From positions 3,906,001 to 3,970,000 of the forward strand of contig AP018536.1 in the NCBI GenBank assembly GCA_003584705.1: a stretch of DNA of 64,000 bases, read 5' to 3'. Below are positions 55,172-63,325 of this stretch, one piece after another. The stretch is from Lachnospiraceae bacterium GAM79 (GTDB lineage Bacteria > Bacillota > Clostridia > Lachnospirales > Lachnospiraceae). The stretch's first letter is position 1. Each line of letters starts with the position of its first letter. The translations under genes were made by a program, and so were the position numbers. The notes below the pieces were generated by a model. The model was not told where the DNA came from and searched no databases. It was given only the letters and a program-made list of their open reading frames with translations.

Positions 55172-55536
55172 TCTTGATAGAAAATTTTAATCTTTACTCT
55201 GATGAGGATGGTGTGAAACACATCCGTATCAAAGCCAGACCTAATAAATGGCATGAGAATGACTGCCCTTTCTGTCACAAGTCATGTCCTGCTTATGACA
55301 AACATTCCAGCAGACCAACCACTTGGAGGGGGCTGGACTGGGGTGGTATTCTGGTCGAAGTTGAATACCAGACGCATCGTATCATCTGTCTTGAACATGG
55401 GGTATATGTTGCCGAAGTTCCATGGGCATATCCAGGTAATAGATTTACCAAGGATTTCGACCTTACCGTTGCATGGTTTGCATACCCCATTTGTTGTGCA
55501 CGTTTTACACTTAATATCGTAAAGGGTCAACCCTAA
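55172..55536 (+). pseudogene. ISL3-family transposase fragment
   Basis: The plus strand reads VKHIRIKARPNKWHE, CPFCHKSCPAYDKHSS and WRGLDWGGILVEVEYQTHRI. This is the N-terminal zinc-ribbon and DNA-binding part of ISL3 transposases. No catalytic domain follows, and the 5' start is also missing. Confidence 0.7.
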
Positions 55537-55596
55537 CAAAATATTTTCTCTTACTATTTGAAATATTCCTGAAAAAACCTGTTCTTATTACTGAAA

Positions 55597-55625
55597 AAAC
55601 AGAGGACAATTTTGTCCTCTGTTTA
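55597..55625 (-). terminator. Intrinsic terminator
   Basis: AAACAGAGGACA and TGTCCTCTGTTT form a 12-bp stem, with a T6 tract on the minus strand. It overlaps the stop of the integrase scrap just upstream. Confidence 0.75.
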
Positions 55626-55733
55626 AAATAACGTGCACTGCTCAATTAGAGCTTTATCTATTCTCTGATCCACGTCAATGTATCGCTGTGTAGTGGCAAC
55701 ACTGCTATGCTGCAGGAGCTTCTGCACCAACAC
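55623..55733 (-). pseudogene. C-terminal scrap of a tyrosine integrase
   Basis: The minus strand encodes VQKLLQHSSVATTQRYIDVD and RIDKALIEQCTLF and then stops. HSSVATTQRY is the end of the catalytic domain with its active-site Tyr. It abuts the ParB-like scrap, so two genes were joined by a deletion. Confidence 0.7.
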
Positions 55734-55739
55734 AATACA

Positions 55740-55839
55740 TTTCCACTCGAAACGGATGGTTTTCAAATACTCTTAGCCGTTCAATCGCTATTTCAACGAT
55801 CTTTTCATCTGGATCCATCTGATCCACTTTTTCTGCCAT
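55740..55839 (-). pseudogene. Relic of a ParB-like gene start, copy 2
   Basis: An ATG with AAGAAGGAGGATGCCT upstream starts MAEKVDQMDPDEKIVEIAIE, then RLRVFENHPFRV. The VFENHPF element is the conserved N-terminal motif of ParB/Spo0J-type partition proteins. The frame then runs into the integrase scrap and stops. Confidence 0.6.
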
Positions 55840-56113
55840 AGGCATCCTCCTTCTTCCTGAAATAAAAAAATCCGCCCAGATTAGAACCTAATCTAATCTG
55901 AACGGAATACTCATTCAGGCTTGATATTTTCCAAGCAGAAATATTTTTTATCATCACCCTTTTGTTAGCTACAAGAATTTACAACCTTTTACACCAGCTG
56001 CATTATAGCTTTTCATTCCTGTTAGCAAATCTACAATAATTTTACTGTTAGCAATTTGCATTTTCTGTTAGCAAAAATGCTCATTTTTTGATTTGCTGTT
56101 AGCAGAAAAACAA

Positions 56114-56510
56114 CAAAAAAAACGGCAATGATTTTTCTCTCATTACCGCTTAAAATAGAGCGTTCCCTATAGGAATCGAACCTACAATAGAGTCTTAGGA
56201 GTTCAAGTCCATACTGGAAACCTATATTATTTTAAGTTAATACAAGTCAAGTAAAGCATTGATTTTTCTACCTTTCCTGTAAATCCATGTCAAAATAAGA
56301 AAACTGAAAATCATCCGAGTTAAGCACCTCTCGCTGACAAATGAGTGACACTGTCATCCTGAGGGTTCAACCATTCCGTTCCTGCGAATTCATATTTATG
56401 GCTACCATTCTCACTCTGTATGCGGTAATGATAACACTGTTTTCTTATTAGATTACTTACATTATAACGTGTGTGGGGTCGGATGTCGATGATTTTTTGA
56501 CCATCGATTA
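56114..56510 (-). repeat. Reading frame/tRNA-like/terminator module, copy 2
   Basis: This copy has the same layout as the copies at 39681 and 61950. The reading frame (minus, 56320-56589, 89 codons) contains IDIRPHTRYNVSNLIRKQCY, then GSHKYEFAGTEWLNPQ. The tRNA-like fold is at 56162-56222 and the terminator at 56114-56148 (stem CGGTAATGA with TCATTGCCG, then T8). It separates the relic region from the exporter cassette. The identity with copy 3 is high over about 260 bases. Confidence 0.7.
56162..56222 (-). ncRNA. tRNA-like RNA without D-arm, copy 2
   Basis: The minus strand runs from GGTTTCCAG to TAGGGAAC, pairing through one G-U. It has CTCCTAAG in an anticodon-like position and a T-loop GGTTCGATTCC flanked by TA/TA pairs. 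The length is 61 nt. Confidence 0.5.
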
Positions 56511-56566
56511 ACTGCTTATTTGTGTCACCACTGGTGTCACAAAATTGGCTTATTATAATTTCATTA

Positions 56567-57121
56567 TTATATTGCCATAAATGCATCAATTTTAGCTAAT
56601 ATCTCTTCATTGTTTTGATACCTAAAATCCGTTGCATTTATTCGCATCACTTCTCCGGGTATTTCTATTCTTTTCATATAATCGGAACACTTTTTAAAAT
56701 CTTCGAATTTATCTATTGTTGTGCTTAAATGAACCGGATGCCTGTTTTCATTTGTCATTCTATTCAAATATCTCTCATGCAGCACTTCCACAGCTCCAAA
56801 AAGAGCAATTGTAAGTACATCATAACCATTATCTTCCGCTATTTTATGTAACCTTTCCAGTTCCGATTTATGAAAATTTGATTCTAAAATTAAGTCTTTT
56901 TCCAGTGATGCAAACTCAGAAAATATAAAAAACATTAATTCCATGGAAGCAAATGACAGCTTTTTATTTTCCTCTCTGTTGGAAAAACCTATGGTATCTC
57001 CCAAAACTTCTTTAATAGAATCCTTAAAAAACATATTCGTATGATATCTTTTTGAAAGAATGTTAGCAAAAGTAGATTTTCCTGTCGCAATATCTCCTGT
57101 AATCAGCAATAATTTTTTCAT
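56567..57121 (-). CDS. P-loop kinase (AAA_33/zeta-toxin-like)
   Basis: The protein has 184 aa. Walker A GDIATGKSTFANIL is at residues 9-22. FFKDSIKEVLGD and a later LESNFHKSELERL stretch fit the AAA_33 kinase group, which includes zeta-like, tRNA- and metabolite-kinase enzymes. It is the last gene of the minus-strand cassette of regulator and two ABC exporters, so it may modify the exported compound or give self-protection. The ATG has AAAGGAG nine bases ahead. The coding end overlaps the reading frame of the module at 56320-56589. Confidence 0.8.
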   Translation of the reverse strand: MKKLLLITGDIATGKSTFANILSKRYHTNMFFKDSIKEVLGDTIGFSNREENKKLSFASMELMFFIFSEFASLEKDLILESNFHKSELERLHKIAEDNGYDVLTIALFGAVEVLHERYLNRMTNENRHPVHLSTTIDKFEDFKKCSDYMKRIEIPGEVMRINATDFRYQNNEEILAKIDAFMAI

Positions 57122-57159
57122 TGTATTTTTCTCCTTTGATTCCCTACTTAAAATAATAT

Positions 57160-58824
57160 TTATAGTCTTACCACTTTATCTGCCATTGCAATCGTAGATG
57201 GTCGATGGGCAATTATAATCGTGGTATGATTCCTGCTTATTCTATTTATTGCTTTGTTGACCAGTCTCTCTGATTCATTGTCCAATGCTGAAGTTGCCTC
57301 ATCAAGCAGGAGAATCGGTGCGTTTTTCAGCACTGCTCTGGCAATGGCGATCCGCTGGCGTTCCCCACCGGATAAGGTGTTTCCACTCTCCCCGGGAATG
57401 GTATCATACCCTTTTGGCAGACGCATGATAAACTCATGTGCGTTGGCAATCTTTGCAGCATTCACAATATCTTCTCTGGCGACTTCCTGCGTCTTTTTCC
57501 CTCTTCCATATGCAATATTTTCTGCAATACTGACCTCATATAAATACGGCTCCTGCGGAACATAAGCGATCAGATCACGCATTTCTTCTATTGTACTGTT
57601 TCTTCCATTCTTTCCACAAATATTTATCGTTCCTTTTTGCAACGGATAAAATCCCAACAACAATTTTGCCAGAGTGCTTTTCCCGCTTCCGGATTCTCCT
57701 ACGATTGCCACACACTGCCCTCTGGCTATCTGCATATGAAAATCCGAAAGCACTTCCTTCCCTTCCGTATATCCAAAGGAGACATTGTTTATATCCACCT
57801 CTATTTCCGCTGCCACTTCCTCATAATTACTTTGCGTAATATAATGACCGGGTTCTTCATCCAGTTGCAGAAAATCGTACAGATTTTCCACATTTGCCAG
57901 ACAGTTCATCAGCTCCGGAAAATATCTTCCTATATCCATAAATGCATAATGAAACGGTCCGTACAATGTATAGATAGCAGATAACATCCCCAGCGTGATT
58001 TTGTTCCGGGACACAAACCAGACTCCCAATCCCAGAAATGCCAGTGTTCCCAGCAGATCAAATAGATTATTCAAACCGGATAACGTCGCACTGATTCGAT
58101 TTACTTTCTTTTGCGTCGTAAAATATTGTTGATTTTCCTTTCCAAAGCTTTGCAGCAATTTCTCACCGACCGCATAAGTTTTGACCAGCTCCACCCCCGA
58201 TAGAATATTGGTCATCGCTTCAATCATACCCACATTATTCTGTGCCAGTTCTTTTCCTGCCTGTTTCATAGGATGTGCAAAATAATGATTTACCAGAAAG
58301 GTTACCACACTTATCAATAACAGACACAATGTCAACTGTGGACTGTAATACATCATGGGAAGCAGATAAACTACCGCTCCGATTATCGCTGCCAGCAGTC
58401 TGCGCAGACGGGAAGAATAAATATCGCTGGCGCGTTCCGTATCGTAGATTAGTTTCGAAATAAAATCGCCGCTGTGATGTTGCTCATAATAGGAATACGG
58501 CAGGCGCATTGCCTTTGCAAACACTCTTTTCTCCAATTTGGCAGTGCCTATTCTTCCTTCTATGTTGTAATGCATAATGCCCATTCTCCATAAACACCAG
58601 CCGGACACAAATGCCAGAAATTGTATCAGGATCCTGATTAGTAAGCCGTCCGGATTTCTGCTTTGTGCTGCAGAAACAACGCTTTCCACGATCCATGCGT
58701 TGGCAATTTTGGAAAATGCAGTTCCCATAGACGATATCAAAATGCAAAACAAATAAATCGGAAGTCTGTCTTCCATTAGCCCCAGAAACCAACGTAGTAA
58801 GTGCTTTTTCTCTTTATCTTTCAT
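57160..58824 (-). CDS. ABC exporter half (permease-ATPase), second of pair
   Basis: The protein has 554 aa. Six membrane helices occupy about residues 10-300, and the ATPase follows with Walker A GESGSGKST, signature LSGGERQRIAIARA, Walker B ILLLDEATSALD and H-loop IIIAHRPSTI. The protein ends nine residues past that motif (AMADKVVRL), shorter than typical exporters, which go on by about 20-30 residues, so the C-terminal tail may be clipped. The ATG overlaps the preceding exporter's stop, with GGAGGTGG just upstream. It is a likely heterodimer partner of the 58814-60568 protein. The exported substrate is unknown. Confidence 0.88.
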   Translation of the reverse strand: MKDKEKKHLLRWFLGLMEDRLPIYLFCILISSMGTAFSKIANAWIVESVVSAAQSRNPDGLLIRILIQFLAFVSGWCLWRMGIMHYNIEGRIGTAKLEKRVFAKAMRLPYSYYEQHHSGDFISKLIYDTERASDIYSSRLRRLLAAIIGAVVYLLPMMYYSPQLTLCLLLISVVTFLVNHYFAHPMKQAGKELAQNNVGMIEAMTNILSGVELVKTYAVGEKLLQSFGKENQQYFTTQKKVNRISATLSGLNNLFDLLGTLAFLGLGVWFVSRNKITLGMLSAIYTLYGPFHYAFMDIGRYFPELMNCLANVENLYDFLQLDEEPGHYITQSNYEEVAAEIEVDINNVSFGYTEGKEVLSDFHMQIARGQCVAIVGESGSGKSTLAKLLLGFYPLQKGTINICGKNGRNSTIEEMRDLIAYVPQEPYLYEVSIAENIAYGRGKKTQEVAREDIVNAAKIANAHEFIMRLPKGYDTIPGESGNTLSGGERQRIAIARAVLKNAPILLLDEATSALDNESERLVNKAINRISRNHTTIIIAHRPSTIAMADKVVRL

Positions 58825-60568
58825 CTACCCCCACCTCCTTTCCATAGAGTCCGGCATAGATTCCGTTCCGAGCGAGAAGCTCCCTGTGTGTCCCCGATTC
58901 CGCAATCGCACCGTTTTCTACCACATAAATACAATCTGCATTTTGAATCGTGGATAACCTGTGTGCTATAACGATTACCGTTTTATCCCTTGCAACTCTT
59001 GTTATAGCCTTTTGAATTTCCGCTTCTGTCTCTGTGTCTATCGCCGAAGTAGGTTCATCCAGCAGGAGAATCGGTGCATTTTTCAGAAATGCTCTGGCTA
59101 TGGAGATCCGTTGTCTCTGCCCTCCAGACAATTTCACTCCCCGTTCCCCTACCTGCGTATCATATCCCTGCGGAAGACGCATAATAAAATCATGAATATC
59201 CGCTGCTCTGCAGGCTTCCTCAATTTCTTCTCTCGCAGCTCCTTCCTTTCCGCACGCCACATTCTCTGCAACACTCTGCGGTAAAAGAAACACATTCTGG
59301 GATACCACGGAAAAGCAGTCTCTCCATTCCCGCAGCGACCATTGCTCCACGTCTTTTCCAAAAAGCTGATAGGAACCGCTTTCTTTGCGATACAGACCAT
59401 ACAGTAACCTGGCAATGGTACTTTTTCCTTCTCCTGAACCACCTGCAAAAGCCACCATTTGTCCTTTTTTTATCTGAAAGGAAATTCCCTTCAGTACTTC
59501 TCTGTCAGCGGAATAAGAAAAATGTACGTTTTTCCATACGATTGCACCCTTACACTCTGCATCCGGCAGCTCCACTTCATCCCTGGTGCATTTTCCTTTG
59601 AAAGCTTCTTCCTCTTTTTTTGCCTGATACAGAGTCTCCAGTCTGTCCATAGCAACCTTGGAGGCACGGATATCATTCATGCAAAACATCACATTACCCA
59701 GCGGTCTATTTACTCTGCTCAATAAAATCGTAAAAGCCAGCAGTTCTCCCACACTGATGCGATTCGAAATCACCTCAAAAAGGGCAAAAAAATAACAGAC
59801 CACTACAGGAATCGTGGTAATCACTCCCTTTAACAACCAACCCATGGAACTGATTCTTGTACTCTTGCAACCGTGATCTGCTATTTTATCTATCGCAGCA
59901 TTGATGCGCGCACACATCACATGATATAGATTATAACTTTTTCCAATGGCGATTCCCTGAATGGCATCATAAGCGATCTGGGTTCTATCATCCATTGTAG
60001 TTCGGAACTTCCGCAGAATCACCGCCAGCTTTTTGGACAATCTGTCTGCCACCAGCAGCATCACCGGATAGCTTGCAAATAATATCACGATCAGCCTTAT
60101 GTCCATCTGTATAAAATAAGCAGTTATTGTCCCCACTGTCACAATATCTACCAGTAAATCGGGAAGAATGTCTGAGAAAAAATTTCCTGCTTCTCCTATA
60201 TCTGAAGAAAATCGTGTCAGAATACTGCCGGAACCTTTTTCATCAAAATATGAATATGGCAGATGCAGCAGGTGCTCCGCTAATCGTCCCCGCACCTCTC
60301 GCTGTACCAAAGAACTATAATACTTTCGGCTAAGATCTGCAAAGTACGCTGCAACCGTGCCGACTATGATCATCCCTGACATCTGTATTAAAATATTTTG
60401 CAGAACTACCGGCTTTCCCGTCAGCATACTGTCCGTCACCTGTGCAATATAATCATTTCCCCGAACAACGATCTCATTCAGGGAAATAGACATAACAACA
60501 TAGATGCAGAGAATCCATACATATCGTATTCCGATGTCATAAAATAACTTCTTTTTCTTTATTACCAT
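58814..60568 (-). CDS. ABC exporter half (permease-ATPase), first of pair
   Basis: The protein has 584 aa. Six membrane helices span about residues 15-310. The ATPase shows GGSGEGKSTIARLLYGLY, LSGGQRQRISIARAF, ILLLDEPTSAID and IVIAHRLSTIQNADCIYVVENG, with a complete tail. The ATG overlaps the stop of the XRE-PurM gene by seven bases, with AGGAAAACTGCA ahead, so the operon is translationally coupled. With the next gene it should form a heterodimeric exporter of a peptide or small molecule. Confidence 0.9.
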   Translation of the reverse strand: MVIKKKKLFYDIGIRYVWILCIYVVMSISLNEIVVRGNDYIAQVTDSMLTGKPVVLQNILIQMSGMIIVGTVAAYFADLSRKYYSSLVQREVRGRLAEHLLHLPYSYFDEKGSGSILTRFSSDIGEAGNFFSDILPDLLVDIVTVGTITAYFIQMDIRLIVILFASYPVMLLVADRLSKKLAVILRKFRTTMDDRTQIAYDAIQGIAIGKSYNLYHVMCARINAAIDKIADHGCKSTRISSMGWLLKGVITTIPVVVCYFFALFEVISNRISVGELLAFTILLSRVNRPLGNVMFCMNDIRASKVAMDRLETLYQAKKEEEAFKGKCTRDEVELPDAECKGAIVWKNVHFSYSADREVLKGISFQIKKGQMVAFAGGSGEGKSTIARLLYGLYRKESGSYQLFGKDVEQWSLREWRDCFSVVSQNVFLLPQSVAENVACGKEGAAREEIEEACRAADIHDFIMRLPQGYDTQVGERGVKLSGGQRQRISIARAFLKNAPILLLDEPTSAIDTETEAEIQKAITRVARDKTVIVIAHRLSTIQNADCIYVVENGAIAESGTHRELLARNGIYAGLYGKEVGVDER

Positions 60569-61821
60569 TGCAGTTTTCCTGTCGTCCTTATTTTTTCTTC
60601 TTTGTGTTCTTTATCTGCCCTGATTTCTCCAATATTCCAACATTCTGTATATTGTCCGATCACCTGCATTGCTTCCCGGCATTTGTCTGCCGGTACGGCT
60701 ACCACCATACCGATTCCCATATGAAACCGATGAGGAAATACATCGGCACCAATCATATCCTGTTCATAAAGGAAACGAAATAATGGTAAAACAGGAATCT
60801 TTGTCATATCCACACATGCATACAGTCCATCCGGCAGTTCTCTCCATCCTTTATTCCGAAACAAACTGTTATGCACACGGAATGCTCCATGCAGATATCC
60901 GCATTCCTGTAACGACATAATCTCCCTGGTATATGCCACATTGGCTTTCATCATTTCTTCCAGCAGAAAATGTTCTTCATCTATCTTGGCATGCAACAGA
61001 TCCGGTCGCCTGTCCAGCATTACTTTGATAATAGGATAATGCGTCCCGTCGATTCCCTGCGTCCGCATACCGATCAGGGCGTCTCCTTCCTTTATTTTCT
61101 CATAATTCAACAATTTATCTCTGTCCTGTACTCCAACTACAGTTGCATTTATATTGTATTCCTGACTGGAAAAATTAACGGGCTGTGCAGCGATTTCCAT
61201 CCCCGTAAAAAGCATATCATTCTGTTTACAGACCTCCTGAAAAGTCTGTGCCATCATATACAACTGCTCGTAATCATAGTTGCCACATAAAACGAATGCT
61301 TTTAACACACTGGGTCTAATACCATGCTGTAATGTAAAATTGATCGCACTTGCCGCAACATCCGCACATATTTCTTTGTTATAATGGTATTCTTTTGCCA
61401 TTTTTTCCTTAGACCCGGGGATGCAGGTAACACAGGAATACACCGGATCTTTCATCCGTGAGGTATCCATTTGGAACAGGCAGGCATCCGCATACCAGGA
61501 GGACACGATTCTCTTATCATCTGAAACAAGTTTCTGCACATCATTCTTTAATTCATACAGTTTTCTGGTATCCAGTCCTGTATCCATATAAGTAATCTGA
61601 CGCTTCGCCCAGGCTTCCTCATTCAACAATCCATCCACTGTCATATTCAATATTTTTGCAATATCATACAACATCTCTACCGTAGGCAGACTGATTCCCG
61701 CTTCCCACTTGGAGACCGCCTGATAGGAAATATTCAGAAGCGCTGCAAGGTCTTTTTGCGTCATTCCATGCTCTTTTCTGTAATAAGCAATCCGTTTTCC
61801 AACTCCTTTTTTATCCAGCAT
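60562..61821 (-). CDS. XRE regulator fused to a PurM-like (AIR-synthetase) domain
   Basis: The protein has 419 aa. Residues 6-66 are a clear XRE HTH (KRIAYYRKEHGMTQKDLAAL and SYQAVSKWEAGISLP). From about residue 78 it resembles PurM over its length: YMDTGLDTRKLYELKNDVQ near 78-96, then EYNINATVVGVQDRDKLLNY and KIKEGDALIGMRTQGIDGTH (221-261), and FHMGIGMVVAVPADK with WNIGEI (366-400). Key PurM motifs are changed: the ATP-site GTDGVGTK position is CIPGSKEKM (133-141), and the late HLTGGG region is GYLHGAFR. A catalytic role is therefore doubtful and a ligand-sensing role is likely. It heads an operon with two ABC exporters and a kinase; AGGAGG is eight bases from the ATG. Confidence 0.85.
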   Translation of the reverse strand: MLDKKGVGKRIAYYRKEHGMTQKDLAALLNISYQAVSKWEAGISLPTVEMLYDIAKILNMTVDGLLNEEAWAKRQITYMDTGLDTRKLYELKNDVQKLVSDDKRIVSSWYADACLFQMDTSRMKDPVYSCVTCIPGSKEKMAKEYHYNKEICADVAASAINFTLQHGIRPSVLKAFVLCGNYDYEQLYMMAQTFQEVCKQNDMLFTGMEIAAQPVNFSSQEYNINATVVGVQDRDKLLNYEKIKEGDALIGMRTQGIDGTHYPIIKVMLDRRPDLLHAKIDEEHFLLEEMMKANVAYTREIMSLQECGYLHGAFRVHNSLFRNKGWRELPDGLYACVDMTKIPVLPLFRFLYEQDMIGADVFPHRFHMGIGMVVAVPADKCREAMQVIGQYTECWNIGEIRADKEHKEEKIRTTGKLQW

Positions 61822-61857
61822 TCTATTATCCTCCTCCCTGTGATTTTCTACTTCTTC

Positions 61858-61886
61858 AGTATACTATAACTGTATATGTGCAACAA
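61858..61886 (-). promoter_or_regulatory. Sigma-A-type promoter of the exporter cassette
   Basis: On the minus strand TTGTTG (61886-61881) and TATACT (61863-61858) are separated by 17 bases, 37 bases upstream of the XRE-PurM start. The imperfect palindrome ATACTATAACTGTAT inside it could be the regulator's own operator. Confidence 0.55.
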
Positions 61887-61949
61887 TAACCACTTGGTGG
61901 AGTTGGAGGTTTAGGATTCAACCGCAAGTTGAATGAAATTTTGCATAAA

Positions 61950-62340
61950 AAAGCAGCAATGATTTTTACTAACCATTACTGCTTAACTAACGTTCCCTGC
62001 GGGAATCGAACCCACAATTGAGTCTTAGGAACTCAAGTCCCTACAGAAAATCTATGTTTTTCTTGGTCAACATAAGTCAACCAACAACTTGATTTTACTG
62101 ACTTTCCTGTAAATCCATGTCAAAATAAGAAAACTGAAAATCATCTAAGTTAAGCACCTCTCGCTGACAAATGAGCGACACTGTCACCCTGAGGGTTCAA
62201 CCATTCCGTTCCTGCGAATTCATATTTATGGCTACCATTCTCACTCAGTATGCGGTAATGATAACACTGTTTTCTTATTAGATTACCTATATTATAACGT
62301 GTGTGAGGTCGGATCTCGATTGTTTTTTGACCATTATTAA
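61950..62340 (-). repeat. Reading frame/tRNA-like/terminator module, copy 3
   Basis: This is the best preserved copy. The minus-strand frame (62150-62383, 77 codons) encodes IEIRPHTRYNIGNLIRKQCY and then GSHKYEFAGTEWLNPQ. Next come the tRNA-like fold at 61992-62052 and the terminator at 61946-61982 (GCAGTAATG with CATTGCTGC, then T6). It lies immediately upstream of the exporter-cassette promoter. Confidence 0.7.
61992..62052 (-). ncRNA. tRNA-like RNA without D-arm, copy 3
   Basis: On the minus strand GATTTTCTG and CAGGGAAC form an acceptor-like stem with one mismatch. TTGAGT and ACTCAA make a perfect 6-bp anticodon-like arm with loop TCCTAAG, and GTGGGTTCGATTCCCGC is a perfect T-arm. There is no D-arm. 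Confidence 0.55.
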
Positions 62341-62452
62341 CCCGTTTTGCCGATATTTGTTTACAACATATTTGCAAACACATTTAATATCATATTATTC
62401 TTGTTAAAATTCTCTGAACAAAACGTGCTTTGCAACGACAATAACAATTCCA

Positions 62453-63325
62453 CTACTCAATAAACAAATATGGCGGTCTTACAATTTTATATGCTTCTTG
62501 CAGACTTAACTCTACTTTTTGATTTACTGATTTTTTCTTTCCGTTTCCATCTCCCCATGTACTAACATAATCCAAATAAGTTGCATCTATAGAATTCAAG
62601 ATATCCGTAATTGTGTACTCCCCGTTCTTTTCCTTATAATAAAGCATCGTGGATAAAACCGAGTTTACATATCTATATAATCTCATACTAATATGTTCTA
62701 ACGAATCATCCAATCCTTTTGTTGAATGTATAAGTTGATTTCTCAACCTATAAATATAATTCAAATCATGCATAATGGCTTCATAATATTTTTTTATCGC
62801 TATAATTGCCTTATAAGGATTAGTTATGAGCATTTGTAGTTCTGCTGTCTCTCTTTCTAAAACTACATGTTTTTCTAAACCTTTTATGATTTTTCCTATT
62901 CTTTCTTCATCTTGAAAAACTTTTATTACTTTTTGAGTGTCATATCCTCCATCATTCAAATCTTTACATTCTCGTACAAACTGAATAACTTCATTGAGTT
63001 CACTATCTGTCTCTCTAGGCTCAAGATAATGCGTCAATCTTGCCCAAAAAATATTTAATTTATTTTTTATATAAAACAAACTAAACACTTCTGGCACAAC
63101 AACCCTAGCCTTCTCAATAATTGTATAACGCGGAAACGGATATAATGTATACTCTAATGCAGACCAAAAATTTAAAAATCTATTTTGTATTTTATATGTT
63201 TTTGCTGTATTTAAAGTATACAGCACTCTTTCTAAGACTTTAATATCTTCATTCACCAAATCATCCTTAAGTTTTAAAAATCTATTCATTTGGCTCTTGT
63301 AGTACGAATCCACATATCCAAGCAT
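62453..63325 (-). CDS. HEPN-motif protein, C-terminal part (after a frame slip)
   Basis: The 290-codon frame contains the HEPN ribonuclease motif RNQLIH at residues 195-200, in a helix-rich context (YKAIIAIKKYYEAIMHDLNY then IYRLRNQLIHS), typical of Apea-like HEPN proteins in phage-defence and toxin systems. Its first codons continue the frame of the neighbouring piece after a -1 shift at A6 (63340-63345), where KK is followed by TDNVKMLGYVDS. It is AT-rich and lies upstream of copy 3 of the module. It is either a decayed gene, a sequencing error or a slippage-controlled product. Confidence 0.65.
   Translation of the reverse strand: MLGYVDSYYKSQMNRFLKLKDDLVNEDIKVLERVLYTLNTAKTYKIQNRFLNFWSALEYTLYPFPRYTIIEKARVVVPEVFSLFYIKNKLNIFWARLTHYLEPRETDSELNEVIQFVRECKDLNDGGYDTQKVIKVFQDEERIGKIIKGLEKHVVLERETAELQMLITNPYKAIIAIKKYYEAIMHDLNYIYRLRNQLIHSTKGLDDSLEHISMRLYRYVNSVLSTMLYYKEKNGEYTITDILNSIDATYLDYVSTWGDGNGKKKSVNQKVELSLQEAYKIVRPPYLFIE

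Noticed and set aside
50600-56500. An intact integrative conjugative element or prophage
   Set aside because: Only an IS30 transposase and an MCP are whole. The integrase, ParB, polymerase and ISL3 genes are fragments, and no relaxase, coupling protein, capsid or terminase is seen.
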